In this document: positions 22,200 to 30,183 of the stretch, in pieces
Layout: every line of letters starts with the position of its first letter
How positions within the stretch are numbered: position 1 is the stretch's first letter
From: Burkholderiaceae bacterium
Lineage (GTDB): Bacteria; Pseudomonadota; Gammaproteobacteria; Burkholderiales; Burkholderiaceae
DNA length: 50,079 nt
Assembly (NCBI GenBank): GCA_021166835.1
Contig: JAJPEN010000040.1
Coordinates: 1 to 50,079 of the forward strand
Direction: 5' to 3'
Notes under the pieces: model-generated
Database searches by the model: none
Seen by the model: only the letters and a program-made list of their open reading frames with translations
Told to the model about the DNA's origin: nothing
Translations under genes and position numbers: made by a program

Positions 22200-25033
22200 C
22201 GCTTGTCTCCTGTAGAAGCGGAAGGTTCGATGCGCGCTTCCTCGTCGGCCGGCGAACGATCGCCCGCCGGCGCCTGCGCGCGCTTCGGCGCCGGCACGAG
22301 CCGCCGGATCGTCGCGACCAGTTCGTCGACCTGCACGGGCTTGGTCAGGTGCACCTGGAAGCCCGCCATCAACGCGCGCAGCCGGTCCTCGGGCTTCGCC
22401 ATTCCGGTCAGCGCGATCGCCGGCGTACGACGATCGAGACCGATGCCCAGGCGCGCCTCCAGCTGGCGCAGGCCGCGCACGACGTCGTGGCCGTCCTCGT
22501 CGCCCAATGCGATGTCGCACAGCACGATGTCGGGCCAGCGCGCGGGCGCGAGCGAAGACAGCCATTCGAGCGCGTCGAAGCCGTGCTCGAAGGTGACGAC
22601 CTCGGCACCCTCGTGCTCGAGCGTGAGCTGCAGCATCTCACGCACGTCGGCGACGTCGTCGATCGCGACGATGCGCAGTCCGCCCAGGCGTCGGGCGGCA
22701 ACCGGCGCCGACTCCTTCGCCGCCTCCTTCGCCGCCTCTTTCGCGACGGGCAGCGAGACGCCGCCCGCATCGATCACGCGCAGCGGAAGCTCGATGACGT
22801 ACCGCGTTCCGTGCCCGGGCCCGGGTGGCTCGATCGTGAAGCGTCCGCCGTGGCGCTCGAACACGCTGCGCAACTGCAGCGGATCGGCCGACGGCACGCC
22901 ATCGGGCGGCGGCGCGCGCAGTTCGCCCGCCGAATGCGAACCGTCGGTGAGGACCAGCCGCGCCGAGCCTTCGTGCCGCGTGATCGCCCACTCGATGCGC
23001 CCGCCGTCGGGCGTCGCGTTCAATGCGTGCAGCGTCAGGTCCCACAAGGCCTGCGAGAGCACGCTCGGATCGCCGGTGATGCGCGCCTGCGTCAGCTCGA
23101 TGTTGGTGAAGATCTGGATCGAGCGCTCGTCGACGATGCCGCGCACTCCGTCGAGCACGCTGGCGAGCACGACACCGAGGTTGACCGGCTGGCGGGCCAG
23201 GCGCCGCTCGGTGCGCTCGACGTCCAGCTGCTGCTGCTGCAGGTTCCACAACTGCGCATACAGGCCGCGTCGCCCGAGCAGCTCGTCGTGCCTGCCGCGC
23301 TCGACGATGCGGCCCCGATCGAGCACGATGATCTCGTCGGCGCCGACGATCGTCGACAGCCGATGCGCGATGATCAGCGTCGTGCGATCGCGCGCGATGC
23401 GGTCGATCTCGCTCTGGATTGCGCGCTCGGCGCGCGTGTCGAGCGCGGAGGTCGCCTCGTCGAAAATCAGCATCGGCGGGTCCTTCAGCAGCGCGCGAGC
23501 GATCGCGAGCCGCTGGCGTTCGCCGCCCGAGAGCATCAGTCCGCGCTCGCCCACCGGCGTGTCGTACTGCTGCGGCAGCGACATGATCAGCTCGTGCAGC
23601 TGCGCGGCCTTCGCCGCCTCGATCACGTCGGCCTGCGATGCGCCCGCGCGCCCGTAGGCGATGTTGTAGGCGATCGTGTCGTTGAACAGCACCGTGTCCT
23701 GCGGCACCACGCCGATCGCCCCGCGCAGGCTGGGCAACCCGATGCGGCGGATGTCGGTGTCGTCGACCAGGATGCGCCCGCCGTCGACCTCGTACATGCG
23801 CATCAGCAGCCGCGCGAGCGTCGACTTCCCGGAACCGCTGCCGCCCACCACCGCCGCCGTGCGCCCCGGCTCGATGACGAAACTCACCCCCTGCAGGATC
23901 GGCCGGCCCGGCTCGTAGGAGAACTCGACGTCGTCGAAGGCCACGCGCGGACGATTGCCTTCGAGCAGCGCGCGGTGCGGCGGGTCTTCGTCCGGCTCCA
24001 CCGGATTGCGCAACAGCACCGACAGCCGGTCGACGTTGACCATTGCATCGCGCGTTTCGCGGAACAGGAAGCCGAGCGCGTTCAGCGGCATGCAGATCTG
24101 CAGCACGTAGGCATTGACGAGCACGAGGTCGCCCACCGTCATCGCGCCCTTCATCGTGTACTCGCCGGCGAGCAGCATGATCGCCGCCACGCCGGCGGCG
24201 ATGATCGCGCCCTGCCCCAGGTGCAGGCGCGACAGCGCGTACTGGCTCTGCACGCTCAGCTCGGACCACTCGCCCATCAACGCGGCATAGCGCTGCGCCT
24301 CGTGGCGCTCGCGCACGTTCACCTTCACCGCCTCGTAGTTCAACAGGCTGTCGAGCAGGCTGCCTTCGGCGCGCGCACCGGTCGCGTTCACGCGCGCCTC
24401 GAACTCGACGCGCCGCTTCGTCATCACGAAGGTGTAGAAGGCGTAGACGCCGAAGGTGGCGAGGATGATCGCAGTGAACCACAGGCTGTAGCCGCCGATC
24501 ATCACGATCAGCACCCCGCCGATCTCGACCAGCGTGGGCAGCAGCGTGAACAGCGCCGCGCCGAGCAGGAAGCCGACGGCGGCGGTGCCGCGGTTCACGT
24601 CGTGCAGCAGCGCCCCCGAGTTGCGGCTCGCGTGGAAGGCCGGACCGACGCGCAGCAGATGCAGCAGCGAGCGTTCGGCGGTGCCCGAGATCGAATCGAG
24701 CGTCACCCGCACGAAGCTCATGTCGCGCAGCTCGACGAAGAGCGTGCTCGAGAAGCGCAGCAGGCTGTAGCCGATCAGCAGGAACACCGGCACGGCGACG
24801 AGCGGCGCGATGGCGGGCGGATTGCCGGCCAGCGCCGCGTTGCGCGCGGCTTCGGCGATCGTGAACTCGTCGACGATGCGCTTGAGCACCAGCGGCACCG
24901 CCACGCTGGCGACTTTAGCGAGGACGAGGAACAGCGCGGCGAGCAGCGCGGCGCGCCGATGCCGGCGCAGCACCGTCCACAGCGTGTCGATGATCAGGTT
25001 GTTGCGCCCGAAAGCAGGCGCTGCGGCGGTCAT
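22196..25033 (-). CDS. ABC exporter (Atm1/HMT-type) fused to a degenerate histidine-kinase ATPase domain and a receiver domain
   Basis: 945 residues from the ATG at 25033. Residues 1-335 are an ABC exporter membrane domain of the Atm1/HMT type (LLHDVNRGTAAVGFLL). The nucleotide-binding domain (about 360-595) is intact: Walker A 397-405 with K403, Q445, signature LSGGERQ 501-507, Walker B D525/E526 and H557. Residues 610-750 resemble a HATPase_c domain: an N-box-like ALWDLTLHALNATPDGG and the ending HGTRYVIELP. The N-box Asn and the DxGxG box are degraded, and there is no phospho-acceptor histidine. Residues 786-910 are a complete receiver: D792/D793, acceptor D840, T876, K898. The frame is continuous with no stop. 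It heads the glycan operon. Confidence 0.85.
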   Translation of the reverse strand: MTAAAPAFGRNNLIIDTLWTVLRRHRRAALLAALFLVLAKVASVAVPLVLKRIVDEFTIAEAARNAALAGNPPAIAPLVAVPVFLLIGYSLLRFSSTLFVELRDMSFVRVTLDSISGTAERSLLHLLRVGPAFHASRNSGALLHDVNRGTAAVGFLLGAALFTLLPTLVEIGGVLIVMIGGYSLWFTAIILATFGVYAFYTFVMTKRRVEFEARVNATGARAEGSLLDSLLNYEAVKVNVRERHEAQRYAALMGEWSELSVQSQYALSRLHLGQGAIIAAGVAAIMLLAGEYTMKGAMTVGDLVLVNAYVLQICMPLNALGFLFRETRDAMVNVDRLSVLLRNPVEPDEDPPHRALLEGNRPRVAFDDVEFSYEPGRPILQGVSFVIEPGRTAAVVGGSGSGKSTLARLLMRMYEVDGGRILVDDTDIRRIGLPSLRGAIGVVPQDTVLFNDTIAYNIAYGRAGASQADVIEAAKAAQLHELIMSLPQQYDTPVGERGLMLSGGERQRLAIARALLKDPPMLIFDEATSALDTRAERAIQSEIDRIARDRTTLIIAHRLSTIVGADEIIVLDRGRIVERGRHDELLGRRGLYAQLWNLQQQQLDVERTERRLARQPVNLGVVLASVLDGVRGIVDERSIQIFTNIELTQARITGDPSVLSQALWDLTLHALNATPDGGRIEWAITRHEGSARLVLTDGSHSAGELRAPPPDGVPSADPLQLRSVFERHGGRFTIEPPGPGHGTRYVIELPLRVIDAGGVSLPVAKEAAKEAAKESAPVAARRLGGLRIVAIDDVADVREMLQLTLEHEGAEVVTFEHGFDALEWLSSLAPARWPDIVLCDIALGDEDGHDVVRGLRQLEARLGIGLDRRTPAIALTGMAKPEDRLRALMAGFQVHLTKPVQVDELVATIRRLVPAPKRAQAPAGDRSPADEEARIEPSASTGDKR

Positions 25034-25279
25034 CGGAAGGAGGCGGGCACGAAGGAGACGACGAAAACGGCAGCGGCGACGCGCCGGCAGCGCGCGCCGA
25101 GACCGCGCGGCAATCGGCGGTTGCGTCAAACGGGATGCCCGGCGATATACCGCCGTACTGCGCGATGTGCCGCCCGCGCGCGGTCAAGTGCGGCGCGCGG
25201 ACGCCTTCCTTCCGAAAAACTTGCGGGCTCGGCCGCTTGCGGGCCCGGCCTGCGCGATGCGCGGCCTTCTCGCGGCCGT

Positions 25280-25849
25280 CTACTTCGCCCGGCCGTACTT
25301 CGCGATCAGCCGCGCCTTGCCCAGCGCATTCGCGTTGACCATGAAGCCGACGAAGGAGGCGCTGGCGCCGGTCGGGATGTCGAGCTTGTCGACCTTCAGC
25401 GCATACACGGTGAAGACGTAGCGATGCGGCTTGTCGCCGGCCGGCGGGCACGGACCGCCCCAGCCCGGCACGCCGAAATCGGTGGTCTGCTGCGCAGCGC
25501 CCTGCGGCAGGTTCTTGCCGTCCACCGACCCCGCGCCGTCGGGCAACGACGTCGTGTCGGCGGGCAGGTTGTAGACGACCCAGTGCCACCAGCCGGCACC
25601 GCCGGTGGGCGCATCGGGGTCGTGGACCATCAGCGCGAAGCTCTTCGTTCCGTTCGGGGCGTCCTTCCAGCTGAGCGCCGGAGAGATGTTGTCGCCCTTG
25701 CAGCCGAAACCGTTGTAGACGTTCTTCTCGGGAATCGTCGCGTTCGGTTTCAGCTCGGGACTGGACAGCTCGAAGGCAGCGGCACTGCCGACGCTCGAGA
25801 GCACGAGCGCGGCGCAGCCGGCGGCGAAGGCGGCGGCAGTCGGGCGCAT
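25280..25849 (-). CDS. YbhB/YbcL-type PEBP (Raf-kinase-inhibitor-like) secreted protein
   Basis: 189 residues from the ATG at 25849; the open frame runs to 25960, but this ATG starts a clear signal peptide (about 1-25, ending SAAAFEL). The phosphatidylethanolamine-binding-protein fold is shown by ISPALSWKDAP, MVHDPDAPTGGAGWWHWVVYNLP and HRYVFTVYALKVDKLD. Bacterial members are periplasmic and their ligands are largely unknown. It is transcribed toward the ABC fusion gene with a 246-base gap in which I see no gene. It is divergent from the molybdenum hydroxylase gene. Confidence 0.88.
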   Translation of the reverse strand: MRPTAAAFAAGCAALVLSSVGSAAAFELSSPELKPNATIPEKNVYNGFGCKGDNISPALSWKDAPNGTKSFALMVHDPDAPTGGAGWWHWVVYNLPADTTSLPDGAGSVDGKNLPQGAAQQTTDFGVPGWGGPCPPAGDKPHRYVFTVYALKVDKLDIPTGASASFVGFMVNANALGKARLIAKYGRAK

Positions 25850-25996
25850 GGCTTTGTTGTCGTTCGATGGGCTCGGGGAAGGCAATCGTCTTCCGATTCG
25901 GTTTCCCGCGCAACCGTGGGGTTGCGGCGCCCGACGGCGAGCTCGCGTCGGCAGTAGCATCGGTCGACCGATCGCGCTTCGCCGGAGGAAACGACA

Positions 25997-28315
25997 GTGA
26001 GCTCAGCCCCCTACGGGCGCTATGGCAGCGGCCAGGCCGTACGACGCCTGGAGGACTACACGCTGGTCACCGGGCGCGGCGCCTTCGCCGACGACTTCGA
26101 CGCGCCCGGCCAGGCGCATCTGTGCCTGCTGCGCTCGCCGCACGCGCACGCGCGCATCGTCTCGATCGACGCCGAAGCGGCCCGGCGCATGCCGGGCGTC
26201 GTCGCCGTGTTCATCGGCGAGGACCTCGTCGCCGCCGGCGTCACGCCCTTCCCTGGTCCTCCGTTCCAACGCCCGGATGGCTCGCCGGCCGCGTCGCCGC
26301 CGCGACACGCGCTCGCCGCCGAAGGCGTGCGCTTCGTCGGCGAAGCGGTCGCCGCGATCGTCGCCGAGACCACGGCGATCGCTGAAGAGGCGCGCGACGC
26401 GATCCTCGTCGACTACGACCCGTTGCCGGCGGTCGTCAACGCGCAGCAGGCGCTCGCGCCCGACGCGCCGCTGGTCTTCGACGGCGCGCCGGGCAACGTC
26501 GCCGCGATGACGCGCTACGGCGACCGGGCCGCGGCCGACGCCGCCTTCGCCTCGGCCGCGCACGTCGTCGAGCAGGAGATCGTCAACCAGAGGCTGGCCC
26601 CTTCGCCGCTCGAACCGCGCACCGTGCTCGCGATGCCCGATCGCGACAGCGGCCGCCTGACGCTTCGAATGAGCACGCAGATGCCGGGCGGCGCTCGCGA
26701 TTCGCTCGCTGCGCTGCTCGGCCGACCGATCGAAAGCATCCGCGTATTGGCCGGCGACGTCGGCGGCGGTTTCGGCATGAAGACGGGGCTGTATCCGGAG
26801 GACGCTGTCGTCGCCTGGTGTGCGCAGGAGTTGCAGCGCCCGGTCAAGTGGCGCGCCGAGCGCAGCGACGAGTTCCTCGGCGCCGTACACGGCCGCGACC
26901 TGCACAGTCGCGCCGCGCTCGCGCTCGACGCCGACGGGCGCATCCTCGCGCTGCGCATCCGCTCGGAAGCGAACGTCGGCGCCTACGCCACGCCCACCGG
27001 CGTCGCCATCCAGCTGCTGGTCGGACCGTGGGTGCAGACCAGCGTCTACGACATCGCGACGATCGACTTCGAGTTCCGCGCGGTGCTGACCAACACGACG
27101 CCCACCGGCGCCTATCGCGGCGCGGGCCGGCCCGAAGCGATCTACCTGATCGAGCGGCTGATCGACGCCGCGGCGTATCGGCTGTCGCTCGATCCGGTGG
27201 AACTGCGTCGCCGCAACCTGATCGGGCCGCAGCGCATGCCCTATCGCAACGCGATGGGCCAGGTCTACGACAGCGGTCACTTCGAGTCGATGCTCGACCA
27301 GGCGCTGGCGCTGGCCGATGCGAGCGGCTTCGACGCTCGGCTCGCGCAATCGAAGGCGCGCGGCCGGCTGCGCGGGCGCGGCATCGTCACCTTCCTCGAG
27401 TGGACCGGCGGCAACGCACTCGAAGAGCGCGTCACGATCGACGTGACGCCCGACGGCATCATCGAGATCGCATCCGCTACGCAGGCGATGGGCCAGGGCA
27501 TCGCGACCTCGTATGCGCAGCTCGCCGTCGACGTCTTCCAGGTGCCGATCGAACGCATCCGCATCGTGCAGGGCGACACCGATCGGGGTGCCGGCTTCGG
27601 CAGCGCCGCGTCCCGGTCGCTGTTCACCGCCGGCTCGTCGTTGCACGTCGCTTCCACCCAGACCGTGCAGAAGGCGCAGGAACTGGCCGCCGATCACTTC
27701 GAGACGTCCGTCGACGACGTCGAATACCGGGAAGGAATGTTTCGCATCGTCGGCACCGATCGTGCGATCGGGCTGTTCGAACTGGCCGCGCTCGAACCCG
27801 AGAAGCGCATCCATGTCGACTCGACGGCGGCCGTCGCCGGGGCGAGCTGGCCGAACGGATGCCACGTCTGCGAAGCGGAAGTCGACCCCGAGACCGGCGA
27901 GGTGCATCTGGTCTCGTATTTCTCGATGAACGACGTCGGGAGCGTGGTCAATCCAATGATCGTTCGCGGGCAGCTCGAAGGCGGCGCCGCACAGGGTATC
28001 GGCCAGGCGCTGTGCGAGCACGTCGTCTACGACGCCGACAGCGCACAGCTGCTCTCCGCCAGCTTCCTCGACTATGCGTTGCCGCGCGCGCTCACCGTGC
28101 CCACGTTCCGCATGGAGATGGATACCTCGGTGCCCTGCCGGACGAACCCTCTCGGCGTCAAGGGCGTCGGCGAACTGGGGACGATCGGCGCGGCTCCCTG
28201 CGTCGCCAACGCCGTTGTCGACGCGCTATGGCGCGTCGGCGCAGGAGAGCGCGCGCTGGCGCTGCAGATGCCGCTGACGCCGGAGCGCGTATGGAGCGCA
28301 TTGCAGGCCGGATAG
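25997..28315 (+). CDS. xanthine-dehydrogenase-family molybdopterin-binding large subunit
   Basis: 772 residues from GTG 25997, with GGAGGAA upstream. The N-terminal Ald_Xan_dh a/b hammerhead-type domain is followed by the molybdopterin-binding domain: GDVGGGFGMKTGLYPE, TGAYRGAGRPEA, ATQAMGQGIATSYAQ, and a C-terminal KGVGELG in which E726 is the likely catalytic base. The AYRGAGR sequence, not AYRCSFR, indicates a form II-type hydroxylase rather than true CO dehydrogenase. The enzyme would hydroxylate an aldehyde or heteroaromatic ring and needs an FAD subunit and a 2Fe-2S subunit, neither of which is next to it. The substrate is unknown. Confidence 0.88.
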   Translation: MSSAPYGRYGSGQAVRRLEDYTLVTGRGAFADDFDAPGQAHLCLLRSPHAHARIVSIDAEAARRMPGVVAVFIGEDLVAAGVTPFPGPPFQRPDGSPAASPPRHALAAEGVRFVGEAVAAIVAETTAIAEEARDAILVDYDPLPAVVNAQQALAPDAPLVFDGAPGNVAAMTRYGDRAAADAAFASAAHVVEQEIVNQRLAPSPLEPRTVLAMPDRDSGRLTLRMSTQMPGGARDSLAALLGRPIESIRVLAGDVGGGFGMKTGLYPEDAVVAWCAQELQRPVKWRAERSDEFLGAVHGRDLHSRAALALDADGRILALRIRSEANVGAYATPTGVAIQLLVGPWVQTSVYDIATIDFEFRAVLTNTTPTGAYRGAGRPEAIYLIERLIDAAAYRLSLDPVELRRRNLIGPQRMPYRNAMGQVYDSGHFESMLDQALALADASGFDARLAQSKARGRLRGRGIVTFLEWTGGNALEERVTIDVTPDGIIEIASATQAMGQGIATSYAQLAVDVFQVPIERIRIVQGDTDRGAGFGSAASRSLFTAGSSLHVASTQTVQKAQELAADHFETSVDDVEYREGMFRIVGTDRAIGLFELAALEPEKRIHVDSTAAVAGASWPNGCHVCEAEVDPETGEVHLVSYFSMNDVGSVVNPMIVRGQLEGGAAQGIGQALCEHVVYDADSAQLLSASFLDYALPRALTVPTFRMEMDTSVPCRTNPLGVKGVGELGTIGAAPCVANAVVDALWRVGAGERALALQMPLTPERVWSALQAG

Positions 28316-28344
28316 CCGCTTGCGCGACGCGTGCCCTCGGCCCG

Positions 28345-29268
28345 TCAGAGTCGCTGGCAGATCTCGAAGAAAGAACTGCGCAGCCACTCGTGTTCCGGAT
28401 CGGCGTCCATCGCCTTTCCCCAGACGAGATAGACCGGCAATGGGGGCAGCTCGAGCGGCGTCTTCAGCGCCTTCAGCCGATAGTGATGCGCGTAGACCTG
28501 CGCCATGCGCCTGGGCATCGTGCAGATGAAGTTCGTGTTGCGCACGATCACCGGCATCGACTGGAAGCCCGGGACCTGCAGCACGATCTCCCGCTTCAGG
28601 CCCATGCGCCGCAGCTCGGTGTCGACGACCGAGCCGCGGACTCCCTTTCGCCCCAGCCGCCCGAACACGACGTGCGGCAGCGACAGGTATTGCGCCAGCG
28701 TGAGGCTGTCGCCGACCGTCGGATGATCGTGGCGCACCAGCGAGACGAAACTCTCGTCGAGCAGGTGGCGCACGTTCAGTTCACTGTCCTGCAGCGCCGC
28801 GTATCGGGTAGCCAGCGCGATCGTGCCGTCGCTCAGCTTGCGCGATAGCGTCAACCCCGGTTCGGGGCGGATGCGAATGCGCACGCCGGGTGAGACCTGC
28901 ATCAGCCAGTCCATGAAGCGCGGCATGATCACGGTCTCGCCGTAGTCCTCCACCGAGATGACGTACGAGCGCGTCGACGACGCGGGATCGAAGACCTCGT
29001 CGCGACGTCGCGTACGCAATCCGGCCTGGATCAGGTCGAGCGCCTGTCGCACCGGACCCGCAAGCAGGCGCGCCCGCGGCGTCGGCGTCATTCCCTGCGC
29101 CGTACGAACGAAGAGCGGATCGTCCACCGCGGCCCGCAGGCGTGCAAGCGCATTGCTCATCGCCGGTTGGCTCATGCCGAGCTTGTCGGCGGCACGCGTC
29201 AGGTTCCCCTCGGTCACGATCGAGTCGAAGACCGTGAGCAGGTTCAGGTCGATGCTGCGAAGATTCAC
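28345..29268 (-). CDS. LysR-family transcriptional regulator
   Basis: 307 residues. The N-terminal winged helix-turn-helix is of the NodD/NahR/LinR subgroup (SIDLNLLTVFDSI, TRAADKLGMSQPAMSNALARLR, DPLFVRTAQGMTPTPRA). The rest is the LysR substrate-binding domain. It is divergent from the enoyl-CoA hydratase gene and thus from the whole 29375-42644 catabolic cluster, so it probably activates that cluster in response to a pathway intermediate (inference). It converges with the molybdenum hydroxylase gene. Confidence 0.9.
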   Translation of the reverse strand: MNLRSIDLNLLTVFDSIVTEGNLTRAADKLGMSQPAMSNALARLRAAVDDPLFVRTAQGMTPTPRARLLAGPVRQALDLIQAGLRTRRRDEVFDPASSTRSYVISVEDYGETVIMPRFMDWLMQVSPGVRIRIRPEPGLTLSRKLSDGTIALATRYAALQDSELNVRHLLDESFVSLVRHDHPTVGDSLTLAQYLSLPHVVFGRLGRKGVRGSVVDTELRRMGLKREIVLQVPGFQSMPVIVRNTNFICTMPRRMAQVYAHHYRLKALKTPLELPPLPVYLVWGKAMDADPEHEWLRSSFFEICQRL

Positions 29269-29283
29269 GCCCGCCCCATCAGA

Positions 29284-29311
29284 TTCACGAAATCAATGAT
29301 GGTCTTCACGA
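29284..29311. promoter_or_regulatory. direct repeat in the LysR/catabolic divergent region
   Basis: TTCACGA occurs at 29284-29290 and 29305-29311, spaced 21 bases apart (about two helical turns), within the 106-base region between the LysR gene and the first catabolic gene. It is a candidate regulator site. LysR sites are more often T-N11-A palindromes, so this is tentative. Confidence 0.3.
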
Positions 29312-29346
29312 TAATCCATTAGACCGAAGAAGGCACGCGATCTAGC

Positions 29347-29368
29347 CTTCCCCTTCCGATCGGGGAAG
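29347..29368 (+). promoter_or_regulatory. hairpin overlapping the ribosome-binding site of the enoyl-CoA hydratase gene
   Basis: CTTCCCC at 29347-29353 pairs with GGGGAAG at 29362-29368 around an 8-base loop, 6 bases before the ATG. The GGAAG of the 3' arm is the probable Shine-Dalgarno, so folding could limit translation of the first catabolic gene. This is a structural observation only. Confidence 0.3.
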
Positions 29369-29374
29369 AGAGCG

Positions 29375-30157
29375 ATGAACACCGACGCGTACCGCTGCAT
29401 TCGGTTCGAGCAGGACGGGCAGAAGGCCTTTCTCTGGTTCAATCGCCCCTCGGTGCTGAATGCGTTGAACCGCGAACTCATCGACGAGGCGCTCGATGCG
29501 CTCGGGCGGATCTCGTCCGACACGCGGGTGCTCGTTCTACGCGGAGCCGGCGACCGTGCGTTCGCCGCCGGAGCAGACCTCGTCGAGATGCAGGAACGCA
29601 CGATCTGGACCGACCTCGACTTCGGCCCGCGGCGCGAGTTGGCGCGGCGGCTCGAGAACGCGCCGTTCCCGACCGTGGCCGCGCTGAATGGCGCCGCACT
29701 GGGCGGCGGTCTCGAACTGGCGCTCGCCTGTCACCTGCGAATCGCCAGCGAGAACGCGAAGCTCGGCCTTCCCGAGACGCGGCTGGGGATCATGCCCGGC
29801 AACGGCGGTACTGCGCGCCTGCCTCGACTGGTCGGCCAGGGCCGCGCACTGCAGATGATGCTGCTCGCCGAAACCGTCGAGGCGCGCGAAGCGGAGCAGA
29901 TCGGTCTCGTCAACTGGGTCGTGCCGGCGCAGGAATTCGACGCCCGCGTCGCCGCGCTGGCCGACCGGCTGGCGCAACTCGCACCGGTGGCGACGCGGGC
30001 GGTTCTCGATTGCGTCGTGCGCGGGGCGGACCTCTCCGTGGACCAGGCGATCGAGAACGAGCACCGCTGGTTCCAGATCTGCCTGGCGAGTCCCGACAAG
30101 CAGGAAGGGGTCGCCGCATTTCTCGAGAAGCGCCCGGCGCGCTTCGGCGGCGTCTAG
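29375..30157 (+). CDS. enoyl-CoA hydratase/isomerase family protein
   Basis: 260 residues, full crotonase length. The oxyanion-hole segments are present (AFAAGADLVEM; LNGAALGGG). Both glutamates usual for hydratases are kept: E114 (GGLELALACH) and E134 (LGLPETRLGIMPGNGG). It should hydrate an enoyl-CoA or carry out a related crotonase reaction in the cytoplasm. It is the first gene of the LysR-controlled cluster; the thiolase-fold gene starts 27 bases later. The substrate is unknown. Confidence 0.88.
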   Translation: MNTDAYRCIRFEQDGQKAFLWFNRPSVLNALNRELIDEALDALGRISSDTRVLVLRGAGDRAFAAGADLVEMQERTIWTDLDFGPRRELARRLENAPFPTVAALNGAALGGGLELALACHLRIASENAKLGLPETRLGIMPGNGGTARLPRLVGQGRALQMMLLAETVEAREAEQIGLVNWVVPAQEFDARVAALADRLAQLAPVATRAVLDCVVRGADLSVDQAIENEHRWFQICLASPDKQEGVAAFLEKRPARFGGV

Positions 30158-30183
30158 ATCAGGCAAGAAAGGAGAGAGAGAGC

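Noticed and set aside
22010..25957. 1315-codon plus-strand frame opposite the ABC-receiver fusion
   Set aside because: Its Arg/His/Asp-rich low-complexity translation is typical of antisense frames in GC-rich DNA, while the minus strand shows clear domain motifs throughout.
26003..28021. 672-codon minus-strand frame opposite the molybdenum hydroxylase
   Set aside because: Antisense shadow; the plus strand carries all family motifs.
25997..28315. Assignment as aerobic CO dehydrogenase large subunit
   Set aside because: The active-site loop reads AYRGAGR, not the AYRCSFR of true CO dehydrogenase, and no coxS/coxM genes are adjacent.
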